DNA of 64,000 nucleotides from Vandiemenella viatica (GCA_031002005.1 CM061920.1:111776095-111840094), one strand, 5' to 3'; numbered from the stretch's first letter, positions 1 to 11,845 are shown. The notes: a model not told the origin generated them from the sequence alone. A program made the numbers and translations.

Positions 1-438
1 TTTCATAAAAAGTGCAACAACCTTTCTCCTGAACTTATGAATGATCTTTTGGTTATTAATAATCACTTATTAGAGTGGTATCATTTATATCATTTAAGTG
101 TATTAATAGGTACAAATTCTTACAGGACGTCGCATATATTTTAAACCTCCATTAAATGTGAATTGGGAATATACCTTAAGTATGTCAGTAATTGTAGATA
201 ATTGTATTATGGTTTTCGTTACACTGCTTCTGATATCATATTTCGTAATACCTCCGTCACATATGTTTACCAAACACAAACAGATTGCACTTAATAACTA
301 CGGCGATTCAATTGATATACAGTACATATACAGAGATTCGAGAATGCTCCAGCCGTACAGTTTTGTCCAGTTTTCTATGATGTACCATCGTTGTTGCGCA
401 GCATGGGTGAGGAAGACATAAAGCGCTATTCTTGCACA
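1..438. other. unannotated sequence
   Basis: AT-rich DNA. Open frames on both strands lack coding character or recognisable motifs. I see no gene, repeat boundary or element end here. Confidence 0.5.
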
Positions 439-520
439 GCCGAACCTCCGTTTGCCCTCCGAGATTTCGTTTGTCCACCGAATCTTCGTTCGTCCACTGA
501 ACCTTCGTTTGACCACCGAG
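439..520. repeat. short tandem repeat, about four units of roughly 20 bp
   Basis: Four imperfect adjacent copies of a unit resembling CGAACCTTCGTTTGTCCAC, each differing at a few positions. They sit inside the longest open minus-strand frame of the first kilobase (298-780), and the repeat, which lacks stops, probably helps keep that frame open. Confidence 0.6.
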
Positions 521-1164
521 CCTGGGCACGCTCCAGCAGTCACAGCTCGCCCGGGTAGAGAGAACCAGTCATAGGAAATAATGGTGCGAGTTCGAGCGTG
601 AGTAGACAGTAATTTGTACGACAATATTGTGGAATGAGGAACTGTAAACTCACTGAGTGACGACGGTGGAATTGACAGTATATCTAATCCATTAGGTAGT
701 GACATAAACTTGATTTCCTGGCCTCTTAGACTGTGCGAGTGACTGTCCTTGCTTGCAACTTGAAGCTCCGGATACGACACGCCGCAGATCTACAGCAACT
801 GTCACATCGTGCAGGAAATACTCAAGGATTGTATAAGATAACTATACCAGTAAAAGATAGTTGGCTCAGTTCATTGCGGCACTGTGATGGTGTCCAGCGC
901 TGATACGGGGTTAGCTGGATCAAGAAATTTTCAGCAAGGCTTGACCGGCAGGGTAGTTGAGGTGGTGGTACATAACGACTAATCACCAGATTTTGCACTG
1001 AAGTCCTGAGTTAAATTCCAAAACTCTCCGCATGTGACACTCCTGATAGTATTTCGTCCGTCGGAGTATGGTTTTTTAAGCTGAGGGAGGAAGACCCGAA
1101 ACACGAAATACAGTTCCGGGCAACCCAATCAGATGCAACACTGGAATGTAGGAGCGACGTAAAG
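521..1164. other. unannotated sequence upstream of a LINE fragment
   Basis: No recognisable coding or repeat signature. The 3' part, from about 1080, may be the 5' end of the LINE that starts to be readable at about 1165, but I cannot place its boundary. Confidence 0.4.
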
Positions 1165-2510
1165 GAATCTCGACGTTTAAAAGTTTTCGTAATTTACTGT
1201 AGAAGCGTTTGTAGCAAACAACCAGAACTTGAAAGCGTTATTTGTAGTACAGAAGCGGATATCGTTATCGGTACAGAAAGTTGGCTGAAACCGGAAATAC
1301 GTTCCGCCGAAACTTTTAAAGTTAGCATGAACGTTTTTCGTCTCATGGAGATGGGGTATTTATAGCTGTGAGTTAATTTCTCCCATGTAATGAAATAGAC
1401 GTCGATACGATCTGTGAAATCATATGGATTAAACTCAACGTTGCTGGGTCAAAACTCATCATAGGCGCCTTCTACCATCCACCCAATTCCGACATAGCAA
1501 TCGCCGAGGAGTTAAGAAATAATGTAAATAGTATATCTAGCCGTTTTAAGGATCATGCTATGATTCTTGGAGGCGACTTCAATCTACCTTATATTGACTG
1601 GCGTAATTACGTTCACATCACAGGTTGCAGGGATAAGGCAGCTTCTGAAGTAATTCTCAATTTGTTGTTAGATAATCATCTCGAGCAGCTAGTTAATGAA
1701 CCTACGCGGTGTCATAATTATTGCCAGATTCTTCGCTACATTATTAAATGCTTATAGAGCTTATTCAAGTTCATAATTCGTTAGTAACGTGGTAAGGCAT
1801 GTATATTACTAATGTGTCCGTGGCAAATTCTTCTTATCACACGGATGCTTTTCTTTTCTTCATCACTTCAATCATACTTTTAATGAAGGATAAATGCACA
1901 CTGATACCTATTTAAATACGAATTTTTATAACTGATACTGATGGCCTGCGAGGTGCTGAGATTGCTTTAGTAGACAGCTCACATTTTTTTAAAAATCTGA
2001 CAATTGGCTTACAACTGATTTAAATAATATATTATGTACTAAGGATAGGGCATGAGTAATCTTTCAGACAGTCACGCGGTGTCATAACGGTAGCGAAAAC
2101 ATTTTAGATTTGCTGGTTACCAACAGGCCAGAATTATTCACCGACATTTCAACGACCACAGGAATAAGCAATCACAAAGCGATAATTGCGACTATCAAAT
2201 TAATGACCAAGCGAAAAAGGAAAAAATGGCGGATTTTATACAGATTCAGTAATTCCTCAAAGGAGTGTTTTAGAACCTACCTGAGGAATAATTACCATAA
2301 CTTCAAGTCAACAAAGGACACTGTTGAAGAGATGTGGGCCGTGGCATCGATTTCTCGTCCATATAGTCAGGGAAGGTATGGAAATACATATACCGATGCG
2401 GACAATAAAGGGTGAGAATGATCCACTGTGGTAAACATGCGAAGTCAAAAGATTACTCAAAAAACAAAGGAAAATACACGCATATTTTGTAGTTAATCAA
2501 CTAAGAAGAC
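1165..2510 (+). pseudogene. CR1/Jockey-like LINE ORF2 fragment, endonuclease domain (interrupted)
   Basis: Remains of the apurinic-type (EEP) endonuclease of a non-LTR retrotransposon, the enzyme that nicks target DNA for target-primed reverse transcription. Readable in order: N-terminal strand with VIYCRSVCSKQPELES and ADIVIGTESWLKPE (about 1185-1300); the core LGGDFNLPYIDWR (1567-1605), holding the catalytic GDFN motif; NEPTRCHN (1696-1719); then, after an insertion, GSENILDLLVTNRPE and the ISNHK equivalent of the SDH motif (2088-2180). From about 2425, NDPLW and LLKKQRKIHAYF match the linker before reverse transcriptase, closely resembling the start of the LINE at 50390. Frameshifts and stops near 1360 and 2415 make it non-functional. 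It ends before any RT. The same family as the 50390 copy is likely. Confidence 0.85.
1718..2073. mobile_element. 356 bp insertion of unknown class inside the LINE endonuclease, 14 bp TSD
   Basis: ACGCGGTGTCATAA occurs at 1704-1717 and again at 2074-2087, exactly flanking this block. Removing the block plus one copy of the repeat makes the endonuclease read continuously from PTRCHN into GSENILDLL, so the repeat is a genuine target-site duplication. Inside are no clear terminal inverted repeats, no poly-A tail, no B box and no ORF. TSD length fits a retroposed sequence such as a degenerate SINE or short LINE fragment. Confidence 0.8.
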
Positions 2511-3008
2511 ATGCCTTGCCAGAACACTCCGTTTAAACCGTCATTTTTGACGGGCTTTGAGACTAATTCTGAATGATGGTCTTCCACACTGAATAAGTAT
2601 TTATTGATAAAGTTTGCAGCGGCAAGATCACCAGCATTTATAAAACGTTTCCTCATGCGTGTGCCATAGCTAACTGTTTTATGAGACAAGAATTTAAAAC
2701 GAGGGCAAATGAAAACAGGAAAACTACATTCCCGTATAATAGGAATGGTTAAGAGCTATGACTATACTAGTTTGCCGTATGCCGTATGACAGGAACTCCT
2801 GGAAAGTAACTGATAACGTTCGTACACTAGGTACAAATTATATACGCGATTTGAAATTTCCTAAAATTGAAACAACCGTGCAAATAGCCTGTACCAACAT
2901 ACATAGTTTAAACACTTGTATCACAAACATGGAATTAATTTACATTGCGTTCAATGACTATCTATCAGAAAATAATTCAAAACTGCCTAAAATGTTCTTG
3001 GAATAGAG
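2511..3008. other. unannotated sequence after LINE fragment
   Basis: AT-rich. The 82-residue open frame at 2758-3006 matches no family I recognise and has no splice or codon support. Confidence 0.4.
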
Positions 3009-3842
3009 CAGCTTTTCCCAACCTGTGGTCCGCGGACCCGCGGATGTGTGCGGACCTATCCTAAGAGGATGCGAAGAAAATAAAATTAATAATTTCGAAA
3101 ACATAAATGGAGTCATCAGAAGACGTGAAGTCTGGCCGCAATGTGTGAGATGCGAGTTGAGCTATCAAACGACAGATGTGGAATAGCCAGTTTCCAATCA
3201 TTATTATTAAGGGGTCCGTGGCTAGTCTCAAGGGGTCTGCGTTGAAAAAGGTTGGCTTTTCAACCTGTGGGTCACGACTCCCAAATGCAAAATTTTCAAC
3301 GAGATGGCTGTGCCCTTTTATTTTTTTTAATAAAATGTCGAATCGTGGTTGTATTTTCGGGAAGCAAATAGCAAAATCATTTTCCAATTGGAGCTTATTT
3401 CAATTCATTCTATCATATTTCAGGTATTGTCGTCATAAAGTCTGATTTTTTTTTCGGTTTTCATTTGCTTTCGCCACAGCCACTTGTAGAAGACTTGGAG
3501 GCATATCTTTTGAGAACTCCATTTTATCCTCGCTCGCAGCTGGTGTACTCTGACAACTGATTGCAGTGAACGAATACAAACTATTCCTATGTGGCCGCTG
3601 ACCCCACCTTCTCGCCTCCCGCGCCGCCACCACGTAAAGAATATATCACTAGCCGCAGAATACCCGCGACTACCTTGAACAGCATTTCATTTCTCGATCA
3701 GTAGGTACTGACTCAATACAAAGAAATCACTGACATACTTTTACTACAGACCTGGAGGGCGCCAAAGTTGTTTTTTACAGACATTAGGGTAGCCACAATT
3801 TTTTTCTTGTAAAGGGGTAATCAATAAGGTTGAAAAACACTG
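3009..3842. mobile_element. non-autonomous hAT-like DNA transposon
   Basis: Left end CAGCTTTTCCCAACCTGTGG and right end (reverse complement) CAGTGTTTTTCAACCTTA form imperfect terminal inverted repeats of the hAT type, which often start CAGTGGTTTTCAACC. The flanking 8-mers GAATAGAG (3001-3008) and AATTAGAG (3843-3850) agree at six of eight positions, as expected for an old 8 bp hAT TSD. The start motif recurs inside (about 3256, TTTTCAACCTGTGGGTC), suggesting internal duplication. No transposase is encoded. Confidence 0.7.
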
Positions 3843-4049
3843 AATTAGAGCATACAGAAAATCATTAAAAATTTGAGCTTAGCAATGTGTCAGGTGCTCC
3901 CAGAGGTGGCATTTAAGAAATACGCGTGTCGCTGAATTTACTGTTCTAGAGCATAAATGTAGATGTCGCAGTATGATGCTATATTGGACGTATATCGGAG
4001 ATTAGAATACACCATTGGAAACACCTTGATAGAAATACTTTGAACTCAC

Positions 4050-4137
4050 CTGACAGCGAACCCCGCGGCAAGTCCGAAGGCGAGGACGATTAGGGTGCAC
4101 ACTCCAGCCAGCATCAGGGTCTGCATGTCGGTGTAGC
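4050..4137 (-). CDS. internal exon encoding a transmembrane segment
   Basis: On the minus strand a TTGCAG acceptor precedes, and GTGAGT follows, an 88 bp open segment. It begins with two bases completing a split codon, then reads YTDMQTLMLAGVC followed by TLIVLAFGLAAGFAV, and ends in phase 2 (AG). About 20 residues from LMLAG to GFAV form one clear hydrophobic membrane helix. It is GC-rich with C/G-ending codons, unlike its AT-rich surroundings. Its start phase matches the end of the exon at 30846-31010, giving a joined DFSAG-YTDMQ. A Tyr-Thr pair just before a Gly-rich helix is how I remember class-1 semaphorin membrane regions, so the gene could be Sema-1a-like; this is inference. The cytoplasmic exons would lie beyond position 1 on the minus strand. 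Confidence 0.65.
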
Positions 4138-4549
4138 CTGCAACACACCGTACAACTCAACATGCCTGCACAACGAACAGCAAGGCAAACAAAATTAATT
4201 TTTTGGTGCTATTACACAATGTCAGCCCATAGCACATTATTTAAAAATTGTATCTGTTAGCAATCATCAAATGTTGGAAATATCTCCGTTCTGGAGGGAA
4301 CCGATTTATTTCATTGTCAGATCAAATTGAAACATAACTAAATCAACAGCAGTTTATAGTTCTCGCTGTTAATGATGCGATTACCACTTAACGTTTTAGA
4401 TATTGAATTGATATTAATTGCAATGGAGCGCATGTTTCAGTGGCAATTTGCCTAGTCATCTACTGCAATTATAAATTTCTTAGTATTTATGGTTATTAAT
4501 ATCTTGTATACATTCAGTGTTAAAATTCTACTCCGTCTATTTTTTGCGA
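4138..4549. other. intron sequence, nothing recognised
   Basis: AT-rich, without repeats or coding signal that I can identify. It lies between the exon at 4050-4137 and LINE debris, inside the inferred 26.7 kb intron. Confidence 0.4.
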
Positions 4550-5544
4550 TTTACGAATTTTAATTTTGAATAACTTCAGCTTTCTTTGTAAATTATTCAT
4601 CACTTCTCTTGGAAACTTATTCCAATCCCTGACACCTTTACCTGCAAAAAATTTTTCACCCCTCCCTTATCCATATAATTGAGTGACGGCTAGTGCCAAT
4701 AGTCATCTTTCACCCATATATGCACTACTACTAATTCTTCGACCATCACCAACATAAACCTTGTAAACTTCCAGCATTCTCCTCACGCCTCTCAATGACT
4801 ACCAAACCAGCTCCTTTATAATACCAGTTACTGAGTGGCTCCACAAACAAATCTAGCTGCTCTCCCTTACACACCCTCCTACTCCTGTATTTGATACCCA
4901 AAATTTGGGCCCCAAACTACATCACCACACTCAAGCAATGCTCTGACCAAAGTTTGTTAACCCAATTCCTTAACTTCTCTGGTACATCCTTTTATCACTT
5001 TCTCCAGTATATGAAGGATTTTGTGACCGTTGCCTACCATCTGCCCAACGTATCATGCCCAGTTGACTTTGTTATCAAACGTTATGCTAAAATATTTACC
5101 CTTCAAGCCTTCACTAAACAATTCGATCCCCACCCTGTAATTCTAAACAACATTTAGTTTTTTTTATCTGTATACCTACTAAGCTAACTTTTCTTCACAT
5201 TTATCTTCATTCTATGTTGACCTAACCAATTATATATTCTGTCCAGGTCACCCTGCAGCTGTTCACAGTCTTCTACCGTTACGATCCTATTATATACCGT
5301 TATGTCATCTGCAAGCAGCCTAAATTCTAACTGTAAACCATCAACACAGTCATCCATTAGAATCACGAATAACAGTGGTACCCAATGTTGTACTATGAAC
5401 TAGGCCTCCCTTGTACAATTCATCTGAAATTCACATGAATATCCTTGCTAAAACCATTTTGTCGATTTACATACCAGTTTTTTTACTAACAGAAATTTCT
5501 AATGTAGTTGTATAGCAACCTGTCTATCATTTTGCCTATCACAG
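4550..5544 (-). pseudogene. LINE ORF2 fragment, reverse transcriptase C-terminal half
   Basis: Reading leftward: an RT block VIGKMIDRLLYNYI with QNGF (about 5540-5440); the catalytic-box equivalent FRLLADDITVYNRI followed by DLDRIYNWLGQHRMKINVKKS split around 5325-5184; then, after degenerate sequence, a C-terminal tail FFAGKGVRDWNKFP (about 4650-4605), the FF-x-DWN-x-LP signature ending CR1/L2/Jockey LINE proteins. Many stops and frameshifts; part of the palm is missing between 5440 and 5350. It ends abruptly where an LTR begins at 5545, and the 5' half of what is probably the same element resumes at 6778. Confidence 0.75.
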
Positions 5545-6216
5545 TGTAACAGCCCTCATACCTAAACTTTAAATAGAATTGTATTTTATGAAGTATTTGC
5601 AGTGAGCGTAAGTTTGCTTGAATATGATCTTGTACGTTTGTTTTTCAATTAACTGTAAATCAATGTAAATAGATTTTGTTTTATGTAAAGAAATTATTTA
5701 AAGGCCATTTAATATGTTTACGAACAGAATTGTGTAAGAGAATTGCTTAAATGTTTGTAATTCCAATTATTAATGCAAGTCTAAGGAAAACTTGCTACAG
5801 TTTAAAATGATTTCTGTAAATAATTTTGTGTTTAAGTATCTTTAATTTCCATTTCTGACCATTTTGTAATGGTGTTAAATGATTATGTATTAATTCTGAT
5901 TGTTTTTAATATGTTTCAATTGTTTGAGTAATTTTTAATGTTCGAGAAATCTCTCGCGGAAGCTTTTGAAGAGTTCTAGAAATTTCGATAGAGCCTATAT
6001 AAAGAAATCAGCAGAATGACAGTAGTAGTTTATACAGATTCACTTTGAGACTGCCAAGGACTGCGTTAGTAGTATTGCATGCAATCTCTGGATTGTATCT
6101 ATGCCTGTAAACAGTATCGTTGCCATCGTGTTTGGTGAAAATAAACGGAAGTTTAAAATGAAATACATTGTGGACTACTTAATTACTGTACTAATTAATC
6201 CACCAAGAACCTGACA
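5545..6216 (+). repeat. solitary LTR of a Ty3/Gypsy-type retrotransposon
   Basis: Starts TGTAACAGCCCTC and ends CCTGACA, immediately followed by TGGCGACTGGTTAC, which looks like a tRNA primer-binding site. Internal signals fit an LTR: a TATA motif CCTATATAAAG near 5995 and AATAAA near 6141. No second LTR is present downstream. It interrupts a minus-strand LINE. Confidence 0.7.
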
Positions 6217-6777
6217 TGGCGACTGGTTACAGCAACGAGAAATCACTACACATCTGAGAGAAGCTAATTTTCTAAAAGAACCTGCAGTGGATTGGCAACA
6301 CGCCAGTCAATTCTTCTGAGAATTACGACGATTGAATTATTCGGTGACAACTTGAAACCGAGTACAACGAGTGGCCAAACGCAACAATCGTCGGAGATTT
6401 TCCTTCGACATCTGGAATCGGCAGTAATTTTCCGACAGGAAGCGGATTTTCTTCGGCCTCAGGATACCTTTTTTCTTCAAAACTGGGTGATTAGAAGATC
6501 GACATCTTCCAACAGTGCAGTGTTTTGTGTGTAAAAAGTGTGGTTAATTGTTTTAATCAGTGAAAAAAGTGGTGTTTAGTAATGTAAAAGTGCTACGATT
6601 AGAAATATATAGTGACGAAAAGTATTTAAGTGGTACAAAACTGACGACGAACAGTAAGTACTGAATATTCAAATATTTGTTTTTCATGTTCATTTGTGGC
6701 AGGTTAACAAAATTTTAATTCTCTTCAAGTTTGCTTTCATACTGATTTTTCTAATAACTGAAAATGGCTGATAGTCA
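6217..6777 (+). mobile_element. leader region of the LTR element, truncated before gag
   Basis: Follows the LTR directly, starting with the presumed primer-binding site TGGCGACTGG. It resembles the untranslated leader of an insect Gypsy element, with repeated AGTGTAAAAAGTG-like stretches near 6525-6590. An ATGGCTGATAG at about 6763 could be the old gag start, but the LINE resumes within a few bases, so the rest of the element is missing. Confidence 0.5.
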
Positions 6778-8350
6778 CTTCTTTTTACGAGCTGGTACTA
6801 CTATCGCATTGTTAAAGTCCTCATGTCCACTTTCATGGAGACGCTGTTCTGAATATCTCTGCCATTTCCAAATCACCAATAACGTTTCTTCATTATTGTC
6901 TACAATTGTCTGAATACCTCACCTTCCTCTCAGCTTTCTAACATAGTCATACAAATTTCTAGATGCATCATTTGGTGGTTGCCCTGCACCAATAATATTT
7001 TTCACACACCCTTCTTTACCTTCCATCTATGCTGTTATTGATTGCTTGTTTACATGTTTTAAATATTCCCCACTGTCTTACTGTCTCTTAACTACGTAAT
7101 GTTCTCTACTCACTATTTCTTTGACCTCCTCATCTCCCTGTGGTAGTATGTAGGTACTGTACTTCTCTGTGTTTCTGTTTTGGAATAAACATTTCCTCAT
7201 CATTTTTACTATCTCCTTTAACTCTTTCACTTCGCCTCCAGTGTACTTGTGCCATCCTTCTATTTGCTGAACATTTTCCTGAAATATCTTTTCAGTTCTA
7301 AAATTTGTGTCTTTTTTTTTATAACTGTACCCATTTCCTGCTTTAATTTTTGCCACTGGTTTCTAAATCCCTTAATATCCATCAGACTCAATTGTGATCA
7401 CTTATTACTTCAGTTACTAGACACCTCACAAGATTTTCATCAGGTTTTGTTAGAAAGATTTTCAACATTTTGTACCCTCTTGTGTTCTTCTCTACCACTT
7501 GCGTAAAGCCTCCCTCCCTTACTAAGGTTTTTGCAAATATCTGTTCCCTTGTGTTATTAATCTTATATCCTACCCAGTTGATATTTAAATCCCTACCACC
7601 AATAATATCCAACTCTCACCTCTGAACTGCGAATAAGAATTTAATTTTTCCCCAAGGGCCTCATCTTCATCATTCATTCTTCTACTACGGTAAGCAGCCA
7701 ACATTCTGGTTTTTTTTTTTTTTAATCGCCCAAAAAATTTACTTCTACTAACTCATGGTCATGCTCTATTAACAACAGAGAAGTATAGTAATGTTTGCTA
7801 ACCAATATGAATACTCCTCCACCAACTGCTCCTCTATCTTTGCGGTACACTCTGAAACAATCAGGAAAACACTAATTTTCTAATACTACTTCTTTTAATC
7901 AAGACTCTATCCCTACAGTTATTTCTGGTTCCTATTAATTTTTTAAATTCTATTACTCAGTTCATTATACTTTTAAAGTTCTCCAGTAATACGCTTTGTT
8001 ATATTTTCAGCATTAAATTTCGTCTTTCCAGCTGTGCCGTCATTTGTTATTATTTCAACAGCTTTATCTATTTCTTTAGCATGTTTTTAGCATCGGCGAT
8101 TTTTCCCATCGAGCATCTACAATCGATATTCCCTATATCACTTATTTTTATCCCCTCACCAGCAGCCCCTAACCTAAAAAGGCACAGTCCTGACCCCATC
8201 GTAACTCGAAGTGGGCTCCCTTACAGATTTAGCTAACATTCCCTTCCCACTACTCTGTAGGTATGAACCATTTATAGGCACAACCCCCAAGACAGAACTA
8301 ATCCCTTTCCCAAGAAGCATCCTATTCCCCATGTCTACCCGGGTGACTGC
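6778..8350 (-). pseudogene. LINE ORF2 5' half: endonuclease domain
   Basis: Minus-strand endonuclease of a non-LTR retrotransposon. In order from the right: untranslated or ORF1-like sequence (8350-8100); GIESWLKEVV and VYRKDRGAVGGGVFILV (about 7905-7800); a GRDLNINWVGY equivalent of GDFN (7595-7560, the Asp-Phe altered); QVVEKNTRGYKMLKIFLTKP (about 7500-7440) and VISDHN (7395), the SDH catalytic motif; then YKKKDTNFRTEKIF and a basic linker to about 6780 ending in PARKK just before RT. A poly-A/T slip near 7710 and several stops break it. The continuation is the RT piece at 4550-5544; the LTR plus leader lies between. Confidence 0.8.
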
Positions 8351-8690
8351 CCAACGCGTGTCTTTGTCACAATATGAAGTTCATGACTATTGAAATCGAA
8401 CGAAAGTTAATGTAAGAACTTAGATGATAGAAACTGTTAGGTGTTATGTTACTTTATTTGAAAGAGTATTTTCTGTAACTTGTGTGTATCATGAGTAAGT
8501 TCGATGGTAAAATATTAATTCATTTGGCCGCAGATGATTATTTATTGATATCTGCTGTGCAGGGTAGCTGGAGGAATTTGGAAGCTTGGTGAACAGGTTT
8601 ATGTATGCGTGAGACAGTGAGATAAAGACGGCTTTCGAACGACCACGACAGTCAGGACTCGCAGTAATGGCTACAGAAGACTTTCACATC
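8351..8690. other. unannotated sequence
   Basis: No feature recognised between the LINE 5' end and the SINE target site. Confidence 0.4.
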
Positions 8691-8701
8691 CACTAATAAT
8701 C

Positions 8702-8938
8702 TTTTTTTTTTTTACATATTGCTTTACGCCACGTCGACGTCGAGCTCATTAGAGGCGGGATGGGACTGGGGACAAGGAAAGGGAAGGCCTTTTTGAAGGA
8801 AGTATCCCGGCATTCACCTGAAGTGATTTGGGGAAACCATGGGAAACCAAAATCTGGATGCCCGGACGGGGATTCGAACCCGCATCCTCCCGAATGCGAA
8901 GCCAGAACGTTAACCGTTCACCCACCACTCTCGGTGCT
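8702..8938 (-). mobile_element. tRNA-derived SINE, family A
   Basis: Minus-strand SINE. The tRNA-like head has a B-box GGTTCGAATCC (reverse of 8870-8880) and an A-box-like region, followed by the family body ending in an A-rich tail (poly-T from 8702). Imperfect TSD ACTAATAATC (8692-8701) and ACTAACAATC (8939-8948), nine of ten matching. The same family recurs at 27842, 46000, 46785 and 50014, with eroded pieces at 53340, 56050 and 62915. Confidence 0.85.
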
Positions 8939-8948
8939 ACTAACAATC

Positions 8949-9879
8949 CCGACTGGACGTTGGGTTCAGAGTGGCGGCTAGTCCACAAGTTCTTCAAAAC
9001 AAAACAAAAGTCACAGATCCTCGGTCGTGAGTAATAAATAATTGCTGTGACTAGATGACAGGATTTAGATATAACAGATACGAGGTTTCTTGTAATGAGA
9101 GAGCAGTGTTGGAGAAAACTCCTGCCAGTTCGTATCTAGAACTGACCTCATGTTCCGGTTTACTGTTACTCTGCACTAAGGGACTACGCGGCCAAGAGAT
9201 CTCGATCAAGACCTGCGTTATCCGGGGTTCCAGATATCGCTACATCGCCGCCGGTAGAAGAGTTTTTGGCAGTAGCCAACACCTACACTGACACTATCAA
9301 AAACATGAAATGGTAATTTTACAATCAAATGTCTGTCTGAACGATATGAATGTTCTTCCGCTCAGAAAATAAACGGCGAAAAGTCAAACTACTGATACGT
9401 CTAGCCAACAAAACAGTCAAGGTTCTGTAACCATAAATTCAGTTGACTTTTATTTTTGATTAAAGCTCCAGTTACTAAATAATGAAAAATTTCTCTTATA
9501 CTGACGGAACTGTAATAAAAATAATGTTCATTTCCCCCATTAAATTTTTGTTTTCAGTCAAAGATTGCTTCTTCAATTACTGATGTTATTTTCTGGCAAT
9601 ATTTCATTAGTTATAATGGTATCGATGATGATATATATATATAGTATCTAATTAAATCACTGTGATACCACTCTCACAAGGCTTGTGGACAGTAGTATAA
9701 AATATGTTATTTTAGCTTTGAATGGGTATTACTGTAATGTGTTGATGCGTTTTAAGCTGTTATCAGCTCACTAAGCATTTCCATTATTATACTATCTAAT
9801 TTTGAATACATTGTTTGGATAACAGCAAAGAACTAATTATTATTATTTGTAGTGATCAGTCTCTCGACCAGTTTGATGT
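8949..9879. other. unannotated AT-rich sequence
   Basis: Contains a short (TA)n run near 9633-9645. Open frames here have no recognisable motifs. Confidence 0.4.
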
Positions 9880-10560
9880 AATTATCCACCTCTTTCTATC
9901 TTGTGCTAACCTCTGCATCTCAACATACGCTTGACGTTCTCAATTTTCTGTTTCATATTTTCTAATCTCTGTCCTTATCTACAGTTCTTTACTTCGACTG
10001 TTCCCTCCACTAACAAATTACCTAATCCCGAATGTCCTAAAATGTGATCCACCATTCTGTCTTTTCTTTCTATAAGACTCTTCCAAATACTTCTTTCCTC
10101 AACCATCATTTCCAAAACGATTTCGTTTCATACTTTACCTGTCCACTTAATTTTCAGCATCCATTAAGCATCAATTTTTCTTCTTTCTGGTATTCCTTAA
10201 ATCCATGTTTCACTACCACAGAGCGCTGTGCTCCACACATAGAGGTTTAAAAAGTGCTTTCTTAGTCCTAGATCAATATTTAAAACTAAAATATTTATCT
10301 TTATCAAGAAGGGTCTTTTCGTTATTTGCTTCTAACACCATGCTTCGGCCATCAGTTGTAATTTCATTTCTTCTGTCGCATTCGATTATATTTTTATATT
10401 TAATCTACTGTTATTGCTATCATTTCTGGCACATTTCATCACTTTTGTCTTCTTTAGTCCAAAATCTTCCTTCAGTATTTTGTTCATGCCATTCAGCAGC
10501 TTCTCAAGATCCTCACACTGCTCTGCTAACACGATAATGTCGTATGAAAGTCATAGGTGA
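9880..10560 (-). pseudogene. LINE reverse transcriptase fragment, RTE/R1-like
   Basis: Minus-strand remnant. Near the right end the catalytic box is eroded (SYDIIVLAEQCEDLEKLL, about 10547-10490). It continues through ILKEDFGLKKTKVM (10475-10430) and LYVWSTALCGSETW (about 10240-10200), the thumb/C-terminal signature of RTE/R1-type LINEs. Weaker matches (RRKIDA, WMLKISGQV, ERKTEWW) run to about 9990. Numerous stops. It is a different family from the CR1-like LINEs at 1165 and 50390. Confidence 0.75.
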
Positions 10561-11149
10561 CAGACCTGTTCGTTAACGGGCAGGGAGCAATTTATAATGG
10601 TAAGCTATCGAGGCATACGGCAGTCTCAAGAAGAAGCAATACAGGTAAGTCGCAGCGGACACGGCGAGAGCAAGGGGCTCGCCGCGTTTCAATTTACGCG
10701 GCAACAGGAGACCTCTGAAGTAGCGGCAGGCACCAGTTTTAGTGATACCAGTCTGGGGCCGCGTAGGCATTCTGAAATACGCGAATATTGGCATTCGGAT
10801 ATAGATACTGTGCATTGGTGTGTTAAATACATTTAATATTGTGTCGCAGATTTTAGGTTACTTGTTTTGGTTACCTTCATCGAAAGACATGATAGTTTAA
10901 ACATAGAAATTAGCAACGAGTTAAGATCAACTGGAAACGAAGAAAGTTCAATAGGATCCAAGGCAGCTCCGTTGGGTGAATTTGCAAGCTATAAGGAGCA
11001 ATAGCGCTGCTATTAACACTCAGAATATCAGTTTATGGTTAGGGAGTGACTGATGGAATTATTAAGAAAGTATTCTTTCCGAGTAACCTGTGATTTGTGA
11101 AGAAGTAAAACCGGAGTAGGATATAAAAACTTCTCGATTATTAAGAAAC
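10561..11149. other. GC-richer stretch and flanking DNA, unidentified
   Basis: 10580-10800 is noticeably richer in G+C than its flanks and open on both strands (about 80 residues each way), but neither frame matches a known family and no paired splice sites stand out. It may be an LTR or repeat piece. Confidence 0.3.
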
Positions 11150-11845
11150 GGTTAGCGATGTATCATCTACAGGCTCCGCATGTTATGGCAACCTGGTATT
11201 GCTTCTTTACGAATCGAATGAAGCCTGGTAAGGCATTAAAGGGTTGGCATGAGCGTCTAATTTTAAGTGTGCATGAAGGGACTGTGTATACTATTACGAT
11301 GACTCACTCCTCATATTCACGGTATTCACAAACATACTGCATGAGAGAGTAAGTTCGGAATTTGAATAGAATAACGAACTATTAATGTAATAGTTGATAA
11401 AGCTATTCACTTTCCACGAGATCACAAACTTCCAGTCATCTGAATGAAGCAACAGATGTGTGTCAAATGAAAAAAATTCGAGTACTGATAAATAAAAGAG
11501 CACCAGGTCTGCACAAGGAAGAAAGCAGAATAGCTGAAATAGATATCTTTCAAACACTGTTAAAAGCTCCAAGAAACGAAACACCGGTGTTTGCAGGAAG
11601 GCATGATAGGCATGATGTTTCAAGTGCGGCAAAATAGGCCACATTCAGAAAGTGCGCCGAGGCGAATGCAGAAATGGCACACCAGGAGAATTAGAAGAGA
11701 AAATGGAAGTTATTGCTATCCTTCATCAAGGAGCAGAGAATAAGATTGGGATTACTACGCAGAAACGAAAGATACAGTTGCAATTGGATACAGGAGCGGC
11801 TGTAAGTTTTATTAGTTTGAAAGTATACAGGAAACTGGGCTAGCC
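11150..11845 (+). pseudogene. Gypsy-type gag zinc knuckle and aspartic protease fragment
   Basis: Near 11600 one frame reads CFKCGKIGHIQKV followed by Arg where the last Cys of a CCHC knuckle should be, so the zinc site is broken. Downstream (11780-11840) LQLDTGAAVSFISLKVYRKL carries the DTGA active-site motif of a retropepsin. The order, knuckle then protease, is that of a Ty3/Gypsy gag-pol junction. No intact RT follows: 11850-12480 has only degraded open stretches. Confidence 0.7.

Noticed and set aside
298..780. 160-codon open frame on the minus strand
   Set aside because: No family motif; part of its length is a short tandem repeat and the composition is not coding-like.
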